From assembly GCA_965198715.1 (NCBI GenBank), contig CBDAPV010000001.1, forward strand, positions 1,426,001-1,490,000: a stretch of 64,000 nucleotides of DNA, written 5' to 3'. This document shows, one piece after another, positions 52,933 to 63,477 of this stretch. The DNA is from RH-AL1 sp965198715. GTDB taxonomy: Bacteria; Pseudomonadota; Alphaproteobacteria; Rhizobiales; Beijerinckiaceae. The stretch's first letter is position 1; each line of letters opens with the position of its first letter. The position numbers were made by a program, and so were the translations under genes. The notes beneath the pieces were generated by a model. It ran no database searches, was not told the origin of the DNA, and saw nothing but the letters and a program-made list of their open reading frames with translations.

Positions 52933-53976
52933 ATGCCAAAAATACCTTACCCCCAGCTTTTTACCGGACCTCCTATTCCGCCAGCTGCAAGAGTGCAGTT
53001 GATGGACGATGGAGCGTTCGAGACAATGGTGCTTCATTGGATGAGTCGTATCAAGGGTCGCTTCCACGGCGTCGAACGCTTTGGTGGCCCCGGCGACATG
53101 GGCCGGGACGTGATCTGCTGGGAAAGCAAAGATAAATGTCTCGGAATTTGGCATAACATACAATGTAAGCGTTACGGGAGAGTGCTTGCCCCATCGGATC
53201 TTTGGCCTGAAATTGGAAAAGTTTTCTGGCACGCCTCAAATGGCGACTACGCTCTTCCACACTCGATGAGATTTCTATGCTCGAACGGCATCGGAACCTC
53301 AGCGAAGCATCTTTTGACAAATCCTACGCTCCTGAAGCAAGGTCTCATCGATCGTTGGGATAAAAACGTCCGTAACAATATATCGACACAAGAGGTAGAT
53401 TTCGACGGCGTGCTGAAGGAGCTTATTGAAAAGACCCATTTTGGTATTTTCGGTCCCTTGTCGATTGAGGAGACTCTCAGAGACCTTGAGGGCACAGCAT
53501 ATTACGTCACCACCTTCGGCGGCGGCCTGCCGTCTAGACCGACGTCAGAGCAACCGCCGGTGAGTCTAAATCCAACGGAAGCTCGTTACACGACACAGCT
53601 ATTTGCTGTCTATGCCGAGCGCCGCGGCGCCGCGTCTGTTGACCTCGCTAGCCTTGACAAGGAGCCTGCTGAGCGACGACATTTTGATCGATGCCGAGTG
53701 CAGTTCTATTGCGCGGAGTCACTCAGAGAGTTTGCCCGAGACCCTACACAGCCAGGTACGTTTGAAGGCATACAAGAAGATGTCCTTCAAACTGTCACGC
53801 CTGATCTCGACGGCACCTACGCGAATTCCTTCGAGCGCGTAAACAACGTTCTGAAAACGGCTGCGCTGATGCCTGCTGCTAGCAATGCGCTTTACTCGGT
53901 AATGGATGTAGCCGACAAGCAGGGTATCTGCCACCAACTCGTCAACGGAAATATTTTCGATTGGGCGCTGAAATGA
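52933..53976 (+). CDS. ABC-3C system effector with PD-(D/E)xK-like nuclease domain
   Basis: A 347-residue protein. The N-terminal Mrr/REase-like domain shows FHGVERFGGPGDMGRDVICW followed by LGIWHNIQCKRYGRVLAPSD, the D...QxK active-site pattern (residues about 50-85). The remainder (KVFWHASNGDYALPHSMRFL, TEARYTTQLFAVYAERRGAA, HFDRCRVQFYCAESLREFAR) matches the CTD of ABC-three-component effectors. The gene is clearly less GC-rich than its surroundings. Its stop overlaps the next ATG. It probably cuts DNA when licensed by the ATPase complex, as proposed for this class of conflict system. Confidence 0.78.
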   Translation: MPKIPYPQLFTGPPIPPAARVQLMDDGAFETMVLHWMSRIKGRFHGVERFGGPGDMGRDVICWESKDKCLGIWHNIQCKRYGRVLAPSDLWPEIGKVFWHASNGDYALPHSMRFLCSNGIGTSAKHLLTNPTLLKQGLIDRWDKNVRNNISTQEVDFDGVLKELIEKTHFGIFGPLSIEETLRDLEGTAYYVTTFGGGLPSRPTSEQPPVSLNPTEARYTTQLFAVYAERRGAASVDLASLDKEPAERRHFDRCRVQFYCAESLREFARDPTQPGTFEGIQEDVLQTVTPDLDGTYANSFERVNNVLKTAALMPAASNALYSVMDVADKQGICHQLVNGNIFDWALK

Positions 53977-54437
53977 GTATCGCGCCACGTATTTTTAATA
54001 CTCCATTAGAAGCAGGAGTGCGCCTACTAATATTGCTGACCACTTCCTATCCGCGGAGGTTGTCGCTTGATTACCTTGTCATGCTCGACCATGTTTTGGT
54101 GCACACAGATGACTTCGGCGGGCCCCCGAGCGTTCATCCAGCTTCCCCATATCGAATTGCGGAACCGTTTGTGCGTCGTAACTTGATACAGCAAGCGCTT
54201 TTGCTTTTCCAGAGCAGGGGACTTGTCAGCGAGCGTATGACGGACGATGGCTTTCTCTGGGAGGCCGGGGAAACGGCTGCGCCTTTCGTGAGTAGTCTTA
54301 CCACGGACTATCACCAAGCTCTTTCGGCGCGCGCGTCGTGGACGATCGAGCATTTTGGCGATGGATCGGAAATATCGCTGGCCGCGACAATGGGCGAGCG
54401 GGTGGTAGCGGCGATGGGCGTAGGTGAAGACGGATGA
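53973..54437 (+). CDS. ABC-3C system middle component
   Basis: A 154-residue helical protein (PLEAGVRLLILLTTSYPRRL, SLDYLVMLDHVLVHTDDFGG, VHPASPYRIAEPFVRRNLIQ, QALLLFQSRGLVSERM), matching the middle-component (MC2-like) proteins that link the effector with the ATPase and have a winged-helix look. Both ends overlap neighbours by four bases (ATGA), so all three subunits are translationally coupled. Confidence 0.75.
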   Translation: MSIAPRIFNTPLEAGVRLLILLTTSYPRRLSLDYLVMLDHVLVHTDDFGGPPSVHPASPYRIAEPFVRRNLIQQALLLFQSRGLVSERMTDDGFLWEAGETAAPFVSSLTTDYHQALSARASWTIEHFGDGSEISLAATMGERVVAAMGVGEDG

Positions 54438-56296
54438 GTAGGGCTAGGCTACGCGTGGATCAACTCGCCTACCACGGCCCTGACAAACCAGCCGCGCGAC
54501 TCACGTTGAAGGCCGGCCTGAACGTAATCTGTGGGTCCAGCGACACCGGCAAATCATTTGTAATCGATACAATCGACTTCATGCTGGGCAGTTCGACTGA
54601 GTTACGCCAGCTACCTGAGCGTGCCGGTTACGACCGCGTAGTGATGCACGCGTCGCTCACCGATGGTAAAACGTTCACGGTACAACGATCCACTGAGGGG
54701 GGTGCCTATCTCTGGCGCGCGGGCCATCACGACGAACTCACAAAGGAAGGCGATGTTCTCAAGCCGTCACATTCTAGTGAGCGAGAGGACAATCTATCGC
54801 GACGCCTACTTGTGCTTCTTGGTCTTGATGCTTGCCGGCTTCGACGTGACCGCGATTTTGCAACGGTGTCTTTGTCACTTCGCCACCTTGTCTTATTATC
54901 GCTAGTAAATGAAACACGCATCTTTGAAACTATCTCGCCAGTGCTCACGCAAAATAAAGTTAATAATACTATCGAAAAGTCGGCCTTCAAATTTTTCTTG
55001 ACTGGCGTTGATGATTCGGCATTAGTCGCTATTCGCGAAGCGCGCGATAGCCATGCTAGATCACGGTCAAGCCGCGATGCTCTCGCCACGCTCGTAGAAC
55101 AACGTCAAAGTAAGCTTCCAACTGCCGACGAGATCGACCGCCGTCGGAGACAGCTCGCGCAGTTGCAGCAGCAAATGGCTGATATTGGTCAAGATGTTGC
55201 AGAAGATGAGCGACGGCATAAAGACACCGTCAATCGATCGCGCGTTCTTGATCGCTTTGTCTACGTGGCGCGCCGGCGCCAGACAGAAGTCGACGGCTTG
55301 CTTCAGCGCTTTGCACTTCTGGACGAACATTACGAGTCCGATCTTGGGCGGCTTGAAGCGATCCGAGAGTCAGGCGCGATCTTCCAAGCTTTGCATCCCG
55401 GTCCTTGCCCCTTTTGCGGCGCGCTGCCAGAGGCGCAAACACATCTTAGGGAATGCGAAGTCGATCCGGAATCGATTATTGTTGCGGCTGGCGCCGAGAT
55501 TGATCGAATCACACTGTTGCGCTCAGGACTGGTGGAGACCAGAGAGCAACTTAGTGCCGAAGGAGGCCAACTCAGAGAACGGACTGACAGAGCAATCACT
55601 GATTACGAGAGCGCTTTCCGTCACGCCTCAAACTTAAATTCTGTCCTGCGCGAGAAGCGCAGAGGTGTCGGAGACCTTGATCGCGAAGCCCGAGAACTTC
55701 GCAAGCAGCTTCTCGACGCAGATATCGTCGCGTCGCTGCGGACAGACCTAGAGGCTACAGATCAAGTGCTTGCGGAGGCAGAGGCGCAAATCAGCGCTGT
55801 ACCGGGAGCCACCATTCCTACCGCAGAGACGGTTTCTTTCGCTCAAGAGATCGAAGCGGTGCTTTCGGCTTGGGACTTTCCCGGAGAACACGCGGGAGCG
55901 CGCGTTGCGTGGGATGCCCCGCGCACAGATGTAATAATTGGCAATCGAAGGCGGAGCGACCAAGGCAAAGGATTACGCGCGATCACGTGCGCCGCATTTC
56001 TACTTACACTGATGAAACGGTGCTTGGAAAAGGCAAATCCACATCTTGGATTGCTCGCTCTGGACTCACCTTTGCTCGCGTACTGGAAACCAGAGGGGCA
56101 AGCCGACGATCTGCGGGGAACGCAGGTCGATGACTGTTTTTACCGGTGGACAATAGCTAGACTTCCCGCTGATTGCCAGGTCATCATAATCGAGAACAGA
56201 CCGTTACCAAAATGGTTACCTGATCAGTCTCATGTTGTCCAATTCACAAAGAACAAAAAAGTCGGACGATATGGTTTATTTCCCTTAGTAGATTAA
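54434..56296 (+). CDS. ABC-3C system SMC/Rad50-like ATPase
   Basis: A 620-residue ATPase. Walker A is CGSSDTGKSFVIDTIDFMLG (near residue 40). A long coiled coil runs from about residue 200 to 460, interrupted by PGPCPFCGALPEAQTHLREC, a Rad50-style zinc-hook CxxC. The C-terminal ABC half has QGKGLRAITCAAFLLTLMKR (signature region) and LGLLALDSPLLAYW (Walker B with DSP instead of DE). It is the sensor/motor of the three-component system and is AT-richer than neighbouring genes. Confidence 0.8.
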   Translation: MSRARLRVDQLAYHGPDKPAARLTLKAGLNVICGSSDTGKSFVIDTIDFMLGSSTELRQLPERAGYDRVVMHASLTDGKTFTVQRSTEGGAYLWRAGHHDELTKEGDVLKPSHSSEREDNLSRRLLVLLGLDACRLRRDRDFATVSLSLRHLVLLSLVNETRIFETISPVLTQNKVNNTIEKSAFKFFLTGVDDSALVAIREARDSHARSRSSRDALATLVEQRQSKLPTADEIDRRRRQLAQLQQQMADIGQDVAEDERRHKDTVNRSRVLDRFVYVARRRQTEVDGLLQRFALLDEHYESDLGRLEAIRESGAIFQALHPGPCPFCGALPEAQTHLRECEVDPESIIVAAGAEIDRITLLRSGLVETREQLSAEGGQLRERTDRAITDYESAFRHASNLNSVLREKRRGVGDLDREARELRKQLLDADIVASLRTDLEATDQVLAEAEAQISAVPGATIPTAETVSFAQEIEAVLSAWDFPGEHAGARVAWDAPRTDVIIGNRRRSDQGKGLRAITCAAFLLTLMKRCLEKANPHLGLLALDSPLLAYWKPEGQADDLRGTQVDDCFYRWTIARLPADCQVIIIENRPLPKWLPDQSHVVQFTKNKKVGRYGLFPLVD

Positions 56297-56330
56297 GACA
56301 GCGTAGGTGAGGCAGAAGTCGACGCGGCCC

Positions 56331-57983
<1,653 letters not shown>

Positions 57984-58122
57984 GTGTTGTCCTGGCCGCT
58001 GCCGGCCCTTTGGGGGCTCGCAATCTCGGTCTTCGAGGAATGGGGTTGGGCGGGTTCTAGCGGGGGACGCGGGTGGGGTCCAGCGGGTGTGCTAAGATCG
58101 AGCTTTGCGAGGAGGGTTTGCG

Positions 58123-58319
58123 ATGCTCGACACCGCCATGGCGCGGAAGAGGCCGGGATCATCCGGGCCGATCTCAAGAAGAACGGCACCCCCATCGGGC
58201 CCTACGACGTGCTGATCGCGGCGCAGGCGCGGCGGCGCGGCGCGGTGCTGGTCACCGCCAACACCCGCGAGTTCGAGCGCGTGCCCGGCCTGACGCTACA
58301 GGACTGGACCGCGGCCTGA
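58123..58319 (+). pseudogene. VapC-type PIN toxin remnant
   Basis: MLDT at 58123 after GAGGAGGG is the normal VapC start, but it is followed after only a few codons by the C-terminal PIN box (GTPIGPYDVLIAAQARRRGA, VLVTANTREFERVPGLTLQD) in another frame. About 80 residues, including central acidic active-site positions, are missing. No VapB antitoxin gene remains. Confidence 0.7.
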
Positions 58320-58325
58320 GCCGCC

Positions 58326-59750
58326 TCAGAACTTGAAGCTGACCTGGAGCACGCCGGCATCGACCGCCCGGCCGCCGGCGAGCAGGATCGCCGGGCCGGG
58401 CAGCTCGTGCAGGTACTCGGCGAAGACGGATATGTTGCGCGTCGCCCGCCATTGCGCGGTGGCGATGAGGTTGGTGCCGATGAAGCGCGCCTTGTCGCGC
58501 GCCGCCATGGTCGCCGCCAGCGGCGTCGTGCGCGAGATGTAGACGGCGTCGTTGACGTCGGCGCGCCACACGAACTCGGGGCCCAAGCGCAGCGCCAGGT
58601 CGTCGCGCGGATTGAGGACGAGGGCGGGATAGGCCTCGATCAGGTTCTCCAGCGTGTCGATGCCGACGTAGTTCAGCAGCGTCGGCCGCGGGAACGGCGC
58701 GGAGAAGGTGCGGATCGTGCCCGTGCCGGTGCCGCCGCCGCCGCTGAAATAGCTGGCCTGCAGCTGCAGGCCCGGCTGCCAGGTCCCCTGGTCGAAGGTG
58801 TAGAGCGCGCGCGCCGAGCCGCCGAAGGCCGAGATGGCGCGCCCGTTGAAGCTGCCGAACTGGAAGGCGCCGTCGGCATCGTAGAGCCAGGTGCCGCCCG
58901 GCCGCGCCAAGGTGCCCCACACCCGGCCGCCGAGCGTCGAGCGGTCCTCGTTGCCGGTCAGGCCGGAATACTGGCCGCCGAGGTTGCGGCGATAGAAATA
59001 GTATTCGTCGACGTGGAGGACGTTCGGCAGCAGGCTCTCGCTGAGGTAGGCCGCGCCGAAGACGCCGGCATGGCTGTCGAAATCGGCGAAGGGATCGAGC
59101 ACCGGGGTGACGGGGCGCGTATAGACAAGGTCCAGCGTGGTGCCGTCGGCGAAGGCGGCGTGGGCGCGCCCGCCGTCGTGCGTGGTGCGCACGTTGGAGC
59201 TGTCGTTGACCCAGACGAAGCGGCCGGAGCCGAGCGTCACCTCCTGTCGGCCGCCGCGCATCGTGACGTCGGCGGCGCCGACCCGCTGCTTCAGCTCGAC
59301 GAAGCCCTGCTGCACCCGCCCCTCCTCGCGCTCGGTGGTGCTCGGAGCGATGCGGGAGAAGGAATCGAAGCGCCCGAGCTGGGCGAAGACCGCGAGGTGC
59401 GGATCGAAATGGACGTAGGCGCTCGCGACCAGGCGCTGCAGGTCGTAGCTGTTCTGGATCGGCGTGCGCAACGCGTAGGACGCGTTGTTGAGCGTCCACG
59501 CCTGTTCGCGCAGCTCGCCGTCGAAGGTCACGTAGGAGCCGAAGCCGAGCGGCACGTAGTGCAGCTTGTCCTCGAAGGTCACGCGGCGCGCCGGATCGGC
59601 GAGGCCGCCGTAGTCGACGTCGTAGGGCTCGAGCGGCGCCGAGCCCTTGCCCAGCGCGAAGAACTGCGCCTGCGCTGGCACGGCCGACACGATGGCGAGG
59701 ACCGCGAGCGCAAGGAGGGCGAGGCGGCGGGGAATGGGCAGACGGGCCAT
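58326..59750 (-). CDS. alginate export/porin-type outer membrane protein
   Basis: A 474-residue beta-barrel protein. The signal peptide (RLALLALAVLAIVSAVPAQA) is followed by repeated amphipathic strands (YVTFDGELREQAWTLNN, VFAQLGRFDSFSR, SFNGRAISAFGGSARALY) typical of the alginate export (AlgE-like) family and ends VLQVSFKF with a terminal aromatic. It probably forms a channel in the outer membrane; the solute is unknown since no alginate genes are nearby. Confidence 0.8.
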   Translation of the reverse strand: MARLPIPRRLALLALAVLAIVSAVPAQAQFFALGKGSAPLEPYDVDYGGLADPARRVTFEDKLHYVPLGFGSYVTFDGELREQAWTLNNASYALRTPIQNSYDLQRLVASAYVHFDPHLAVFAQLGRFDSFSRIAPSTTEREEGRVQQGFVELKQRVGAADVTMRGGRQEVTLGSGRFVWVNDSSNVRTTHDGGRAHAAFADGTTLDLVYTRPVTPVLDPFADFDSHAGVFGAAYLSESLLPNVLHVDEYYFYRRNLGGQYSGLTGNEDRSTLGGRVWGTLARPGGTWLYDADGAFQFGSFNGRAISAFGGSARALYTFDQGTWQPGLQLQASYFSGGGGTGTGTIRTFSAPFPRPTLLNYVGIDTLENLIEAYPALVLNPRDDLALRLGPEFVWRADVNDAVYISRTTPLAATMAARDKARFIGTNLIATAQWRATRNISVFAEYLHELPGPAILLAGGRAVDAGVLQVSFKF

Positions 59751-60244
59751 GGGGCGCGGGCACTCGTGAAGAGCGCGAGCTTAGGAGGGCCGGCCCCTCG
59801 CGGGAAGACGCGCCGTCCGGTCGCGATCCCATCCGGGCGCGGAGCGCTTGCCTCGCGTAGTCGAACGATGCTTCGAGACGATGATGCGTGGAACGAAGAT
59901 ATCGTCCGGCGCGGGGCGGGAGCGCATGCACGATCGAGTGTTGCCGCAGCGCCGCGGGTCCGTTTTTGCGCGTGCGCCTCAGGCCTGCCGGTACACGCCG
60001 AACACCCCATCGAAGCCCGCGCGGCGAGGTCGTCCGTAAGATGAGGAAGTACACCGTGCCCTCGTTGAAGTTGACCAAGCAGCACGCGCCATTCCGCGGC
60101 TCAGGTCTCGAGCTCGCCGGGCTGCAGCTCCGGCCTTCGCCGTCGAGGCTGTTCAAGGACGGCAGGCGCGACATCGGGGCGAGCGTGGCGCCGCGCGCGG
60201 GCGCCGCGGAGACGCTTCCGGGCAAGAAGGCCGAAAAGTGCCGG
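59751..60244. other. 494-base gap between porin and MFS genes
   Basis: Open frames here are short or antisense continuations. A plus-strand frame from 60041 (RKYTVPSLKLTKQHAPFRGS) runs on antisense through the MFS gene and is not convincing. The gap presumably contains the promoter of the leftward porin gene; no boxes can be named. Confidence 0.4.
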
Positions 60245-61786
60245 CTACCGCACCGGTGCGCCCATCTGGGCCAGCGCCGCGCGCGTCTGCGCGTCATGCT
60301 TCGCCTCGTCGGCACGCGCGGCGGCGGGGCTCCAGCGGCCGCGCATCGTGAAGATCGAGGCGAGGAACACCACGATCCCGGCGGTGCAGATCCAGTACCA
60401 GGTGGCCCATTGGCTTGGCGAGGCGGCGGCAGCGGCCTTGATCACGCCGAGCTCGTGCAGCAGCTCCGGGCTCGGCGTGCCGTGGGCGGCCTGCACCTTG
60501 GCGAAGGCGGCGAGCACGGGGCCGGCGCTGACCAGCGGCGTCACCGTGTCGATCACGTAGGGGATCGCGACGAAGGAGGCGGTCACGATCAGGCGCAGCA
60601 GCCAGCCCCAGATCGCCAGGCCCGTGGCGGTGGCGGCGGGGTCGTGGGCCTCCACCGTCTCGGTGAAGCTCGCCATCCAGGTGGCGTAGGCGAAGGCCAC
60701 GCAAATCGATTGGCCGCTGCTCAGCAGCACCAGCGACATCCAGCTGGGGTGGGCCTCGGCCTGCAGCGCCCAGGCGACGGTCAGGACCAGCGCGCCGAGG
60801 CCGCCGGCCAGCATGAAGGGCTTGCGCACCTTGAGCCTGTCCGATGCGATGCCGGCGACGATGAGCGCGACGGCGTTGGTGCCCCAGGCCCAGTTGCCGA
60901 CCGCGTTGGCCGAGGCCACCGAGAGGTGCGCGACGGTGACGAGGTAGATCGTGCCGAAGGCGACCGAGGTATAGTAGAACAGCAGCAGCACCGAGACGCC
61001 GAGCGCCGAGCCGATCACGTCGAGACGGAACAGCCGCTTGAACGGCGCCGCCATGCCCTCGCGTGCCGCCGCCTCCGCCGCGCCGGCGGCGCGGGCCTCG
61101 ACCAGGGCGCGATCGTGCTCGTTGACCATGACCTGGTCGCGCAGCCCCGGCGACAGCTCGCGCAGGAACACCGCGGCGGCCACGAACACCGCGAGGCAGA
61201 ACACGCCGCAGATGTAGAACTGGCTCTGCCAGGTGCCGAAGACCGGCAGCGTCAGGGTGGTGAGCAGGCTGACCATGAGGCTGCCGAGCACCGGGCCGAC
61301 GGTCCAGAAGCCCATCGCGGTGGCACGCCCGACCTGGGGCGAGAAATCGCGGATCAGCGCCGGCGTGGCGACCAGGATGACGCCCTCGACCAACGCCACG
61401 AACGAGGCCTCGACGGCGAAGGTCAGGGCGTTGGTCGCAAGCGGCAGGGCAACGAGCGTCATCAGGGCGACGATCAGCAGCCCCCAGACGACGAGGTTGG
61501 CGCGGCCGAAGCGGTCGCACAGGCCGGCGCCGAGCGAGGCGAAGGCGCCGAGCGCGCTGCCGACGGCGAGGATGCCGACGAAGACGGGGAACGGCATCTT
61601 CAAGGCCGGCAGCATCAGCGTGGCGACGCCGCCGTTGACGTAGAGCGCGTAGTACAAAGCGACGGTGATCAGCACCGTCAGGCCGAGGTGGAAGCGGCGC
61701 ACGCCGCGCGAGGGATAGGCGGTCAGCTGCCGGCCGGTACGCGCGACGGCGAGCGGCGGCGCGGCATCGTAGGTGCTCGTCGACAT
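60245..61786 (-). CDS. MFS transporter
   Basis: A 513-residue protein with 12 or more helices. GAFASLGAGLCDRFGRANLV (motif A-like), ALIRDFSPQVGRATAMGFWT and WAWGTNAVALIVAGIASDRL fit the MFS metabolite:H+ symporter/anion transporter types. A loop of about 50 residues (residues 225-275) splits the two halves. The start at 61786 is preferred over an upstream ATG at 61939. The substrate is unknown. Confidence 0.82.
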   Translation of the reverse strand: MSTSTYDAAPPLAVARTGRQLTAYPSRGVRRFHLGLTVLITVALYYALYVNGGVATLMLPALKMPFPVFVGILAVGSALGAFASLGAGLCDRFGRANLVVWGLLIVALMTLVALPLATNALTFAVEASFVALVEGVILVATPALIRDFSPQVGRATAMGFWTVGPVLGSLMVSLLTTLTLPVFGTWQSQFYICGVFCLAVFVAAAVFLRELSPGLRDQVMVNEHDRALVEARAAGAAEAAAREGMAAPFKRLFRLDVIGSALGVSVLLLFYYTSVAFGTIYLVTVAHLSVASANAVGNWAWGTNAVALIVAGIASDRLKVRKPFMLAGGLGALVLTVAWALQAEAHPSWMSLVLLSSGQSICVAFAYATWMASFTETVEAHDPAATATGLAIWGWLLRLIVTASFVAIPYVIDTVTPLVSAGPVLAAFAKVQAAHGTPSPELLHELGVIKAAAAASPSQWATWYWICTAGIVVFLASIFTMRGRWSPAAARADEAKHDAQTRAALAQMGAPVR

Positions 61787-62035
61787 AGTTGGTTCCCGGT
61801 ACGGCTCTGCGCTTGGCTCAAGCTCTCGCAACCGGGGCGAAAGGTCCAGACCTTCGAAAGTACGGTATGGCGTTCGGGGGAGGCGGGCCGCGGCAGCTCG
61901 AGACGGGAAATGGCGACGGGAAAGGTCACGTGGCGACACGGCACGCGAGTGAAGACGGCCTTTCGGGTCAGCATCGTCCCGGCTTGGCGCTCGCCCGCCT
62001 CATGACATTGCCGTCCCACCGAACTGAGCCGGTGC

Positions 62036-62917
62036 TCAGTTCGGCAAGAAGCCCGAGACGACGCTGACGAGGAGGAAGACGCCCAGCAGCAGGCGGTAGG
62101 CGACGAAGGGCCAGGCCGAGAAGCGCTCCAGCACCCGCATCAGGCCCCAGATCGCGGCGAAGGCCGAGATCGAGGCGACGACGAGCCCGAACGCGAGGAT
62201 CGCCCAGCCCTCCAAGCCGATACCGGCCTTGCGCAGCGCCCACAGCTCGGCGAGGCCGGCCAGCGCGATGGCCGGGATGCCGAGCAGGAACGAGAAGCGC
62301 GCCGCCTCGTCGCGCTGCAGCCCCAGGAACAGCGCCGCCGTCAGTGTCGAGCCCGAGCGCGACACGCCGGGGATCAGCGCGCCCATCTGCGCCAGCCCGA
62401 CCCACAACGCGTCCTTCAGGGACACGTTGTCGATCGTGCGGGTATGGCGCGCGGCGCGCTCGGCATAGGCCAGCAGCGCACCCATGACGAGGCAGGCGAT
62501 CCCGATGACTGCCAGCGTGCGCAGCGGCGAGTTGCAGGCGTTGAGCTTGGACTTGAGCGCGAGGCCGCCGACCGCGAGCGGCACCGTGGCGAGCAGGATC
62601 CACACGAAGAAGCGAAAGTTCCAGTCGGCGAAGTCGCGGCGTCGGACCGCGGCGACCACGCCCTCGGCCAGGCCGCGCACGTCGGCCCAGAAGTAGGACA
62701 CGACGGCGGCGAGCGCGGCGAGCTGCATGGCGGCGGAGAAGGCCGAGCCCGGATCCCGCCAGCCCAGCAGCGCCGGCACTATTCGCATGTGCGCGGTGGA
62801 GGAGATCGGCAGCAGCTCGGTGATGCCCTGGACAATGCCGAGAAAGCCGACCTTCAGAAAGCCGAGCCCCACGAAACCGGTATCGAGCCCCGACGTGCAG
62901 GCATCCGACATCGCCAC
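62036..62917 (-). CDS. uppP: undecaprenyl-diphosphatase
   Basis: A 293-residue BacA/UppP membrane phosphatase. The catalytic boxes are GIVQGITELLPISSTAHMRI (first E-rich repeat with SSTAH) and GALIPGVSRSGSTLTAALFL (PGxSRSGxT). It recycles undecaprenyl pyrophosphate for peptidoglycan synthesis and can give bacitracin resistance. It stands alone, followed by an MFS gene on the same strand. Confidence 0.93.
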   Translation of the reverse strand: MAMSDACTSGLDTGFVGLGFLKVGFLGIVQGITELLPISSTAHMRIVPALLGWRDPGSAFSAAMQLAALAAVVSYFWADVRGLAEGVVAAVRRRDFADWNFRFFVWILLATVPLAVGGLALKSKLNACNSPLRTLAVIGIACLVMGALLAYAERAARHTRTIDNVSLKDALWVGLAQMGALIPGVSRSGSTLTAALFLGLQRDEAARFSFLLGIPAIALAGLAELWALRKAGIGLEGWAILAFGLVVASISAFAAIWGLMRVLERFSAWPFVAYRLLLGVFLLVSVVSGFLPN

Positions 62918-63477
62918 CCCATGGATCTTCGCGCGGGCCGATCCGCGCCGAGCCTTTGCATCTCAGGTTCGCGGTGGGAGCGCAACGCGGGGCGTGGCGG
63001 CATGGTGGTTTACCCACCGCAGGAGAGAGGGAGCCTTTCGCGAAAGCCATGCGACGCGACCCTCGGCCACCCGTCACGAGACGAGGCGTGTCGTTTCGGC
63101 ACAAGCGCTCGGCGCCATCTTCACGCTTCGAACGGCCCCGGAACGAACCGCGCCCGAATCGCTGCGTGCGAGACCTCCCGGTTTGTTCGCATTCGTACCG
63201 TTCCGGGTCAGCGGTGCCGACGATCTTAACGCGGCGAACAACGCCGGAACGAACCCTGCTCGAATCAGCGTAGGGAGCGTACTCCGGCTTTGTTCACGCC
63301 AATTGTGGTGGCCGCAGGTCAACAAAACACAAGGAATCGCACCAAAGCATCGAATAGGATGGCCTGCGGGCGTGCAAGTCCTAACGACCGCGGTGATCGA
63401 CGCGGGCTCCGACCATTCGGCAGCTTGTATTTCCGGCGCGACGCTGCTTCGTGGCTCGGCAGGACGGGGCAGACACG
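62918..63477. repeat. 560-base gap containing an imperfect ~57-base direct repeat
   Basis: CCGGAACGAACC begins two related segments at 63138-63194 and 63244-63300, each running through CGAATC, then a GTTTGTTCGC or CTTTGTTCAC end. They are 106 bases apart. No gene is supported. The region lies between the divergent uppP and short-chain fatty-acid transporter genes, so the repeats may be regulatory. Confidence 0.5.

Noticed and set aside
59888..62005. 705-codon plus-strand frame across the MFS gene.
   Set aside because: Low-complexity antisense translation with no family pattern; the minus-strand MFS protein is clear.
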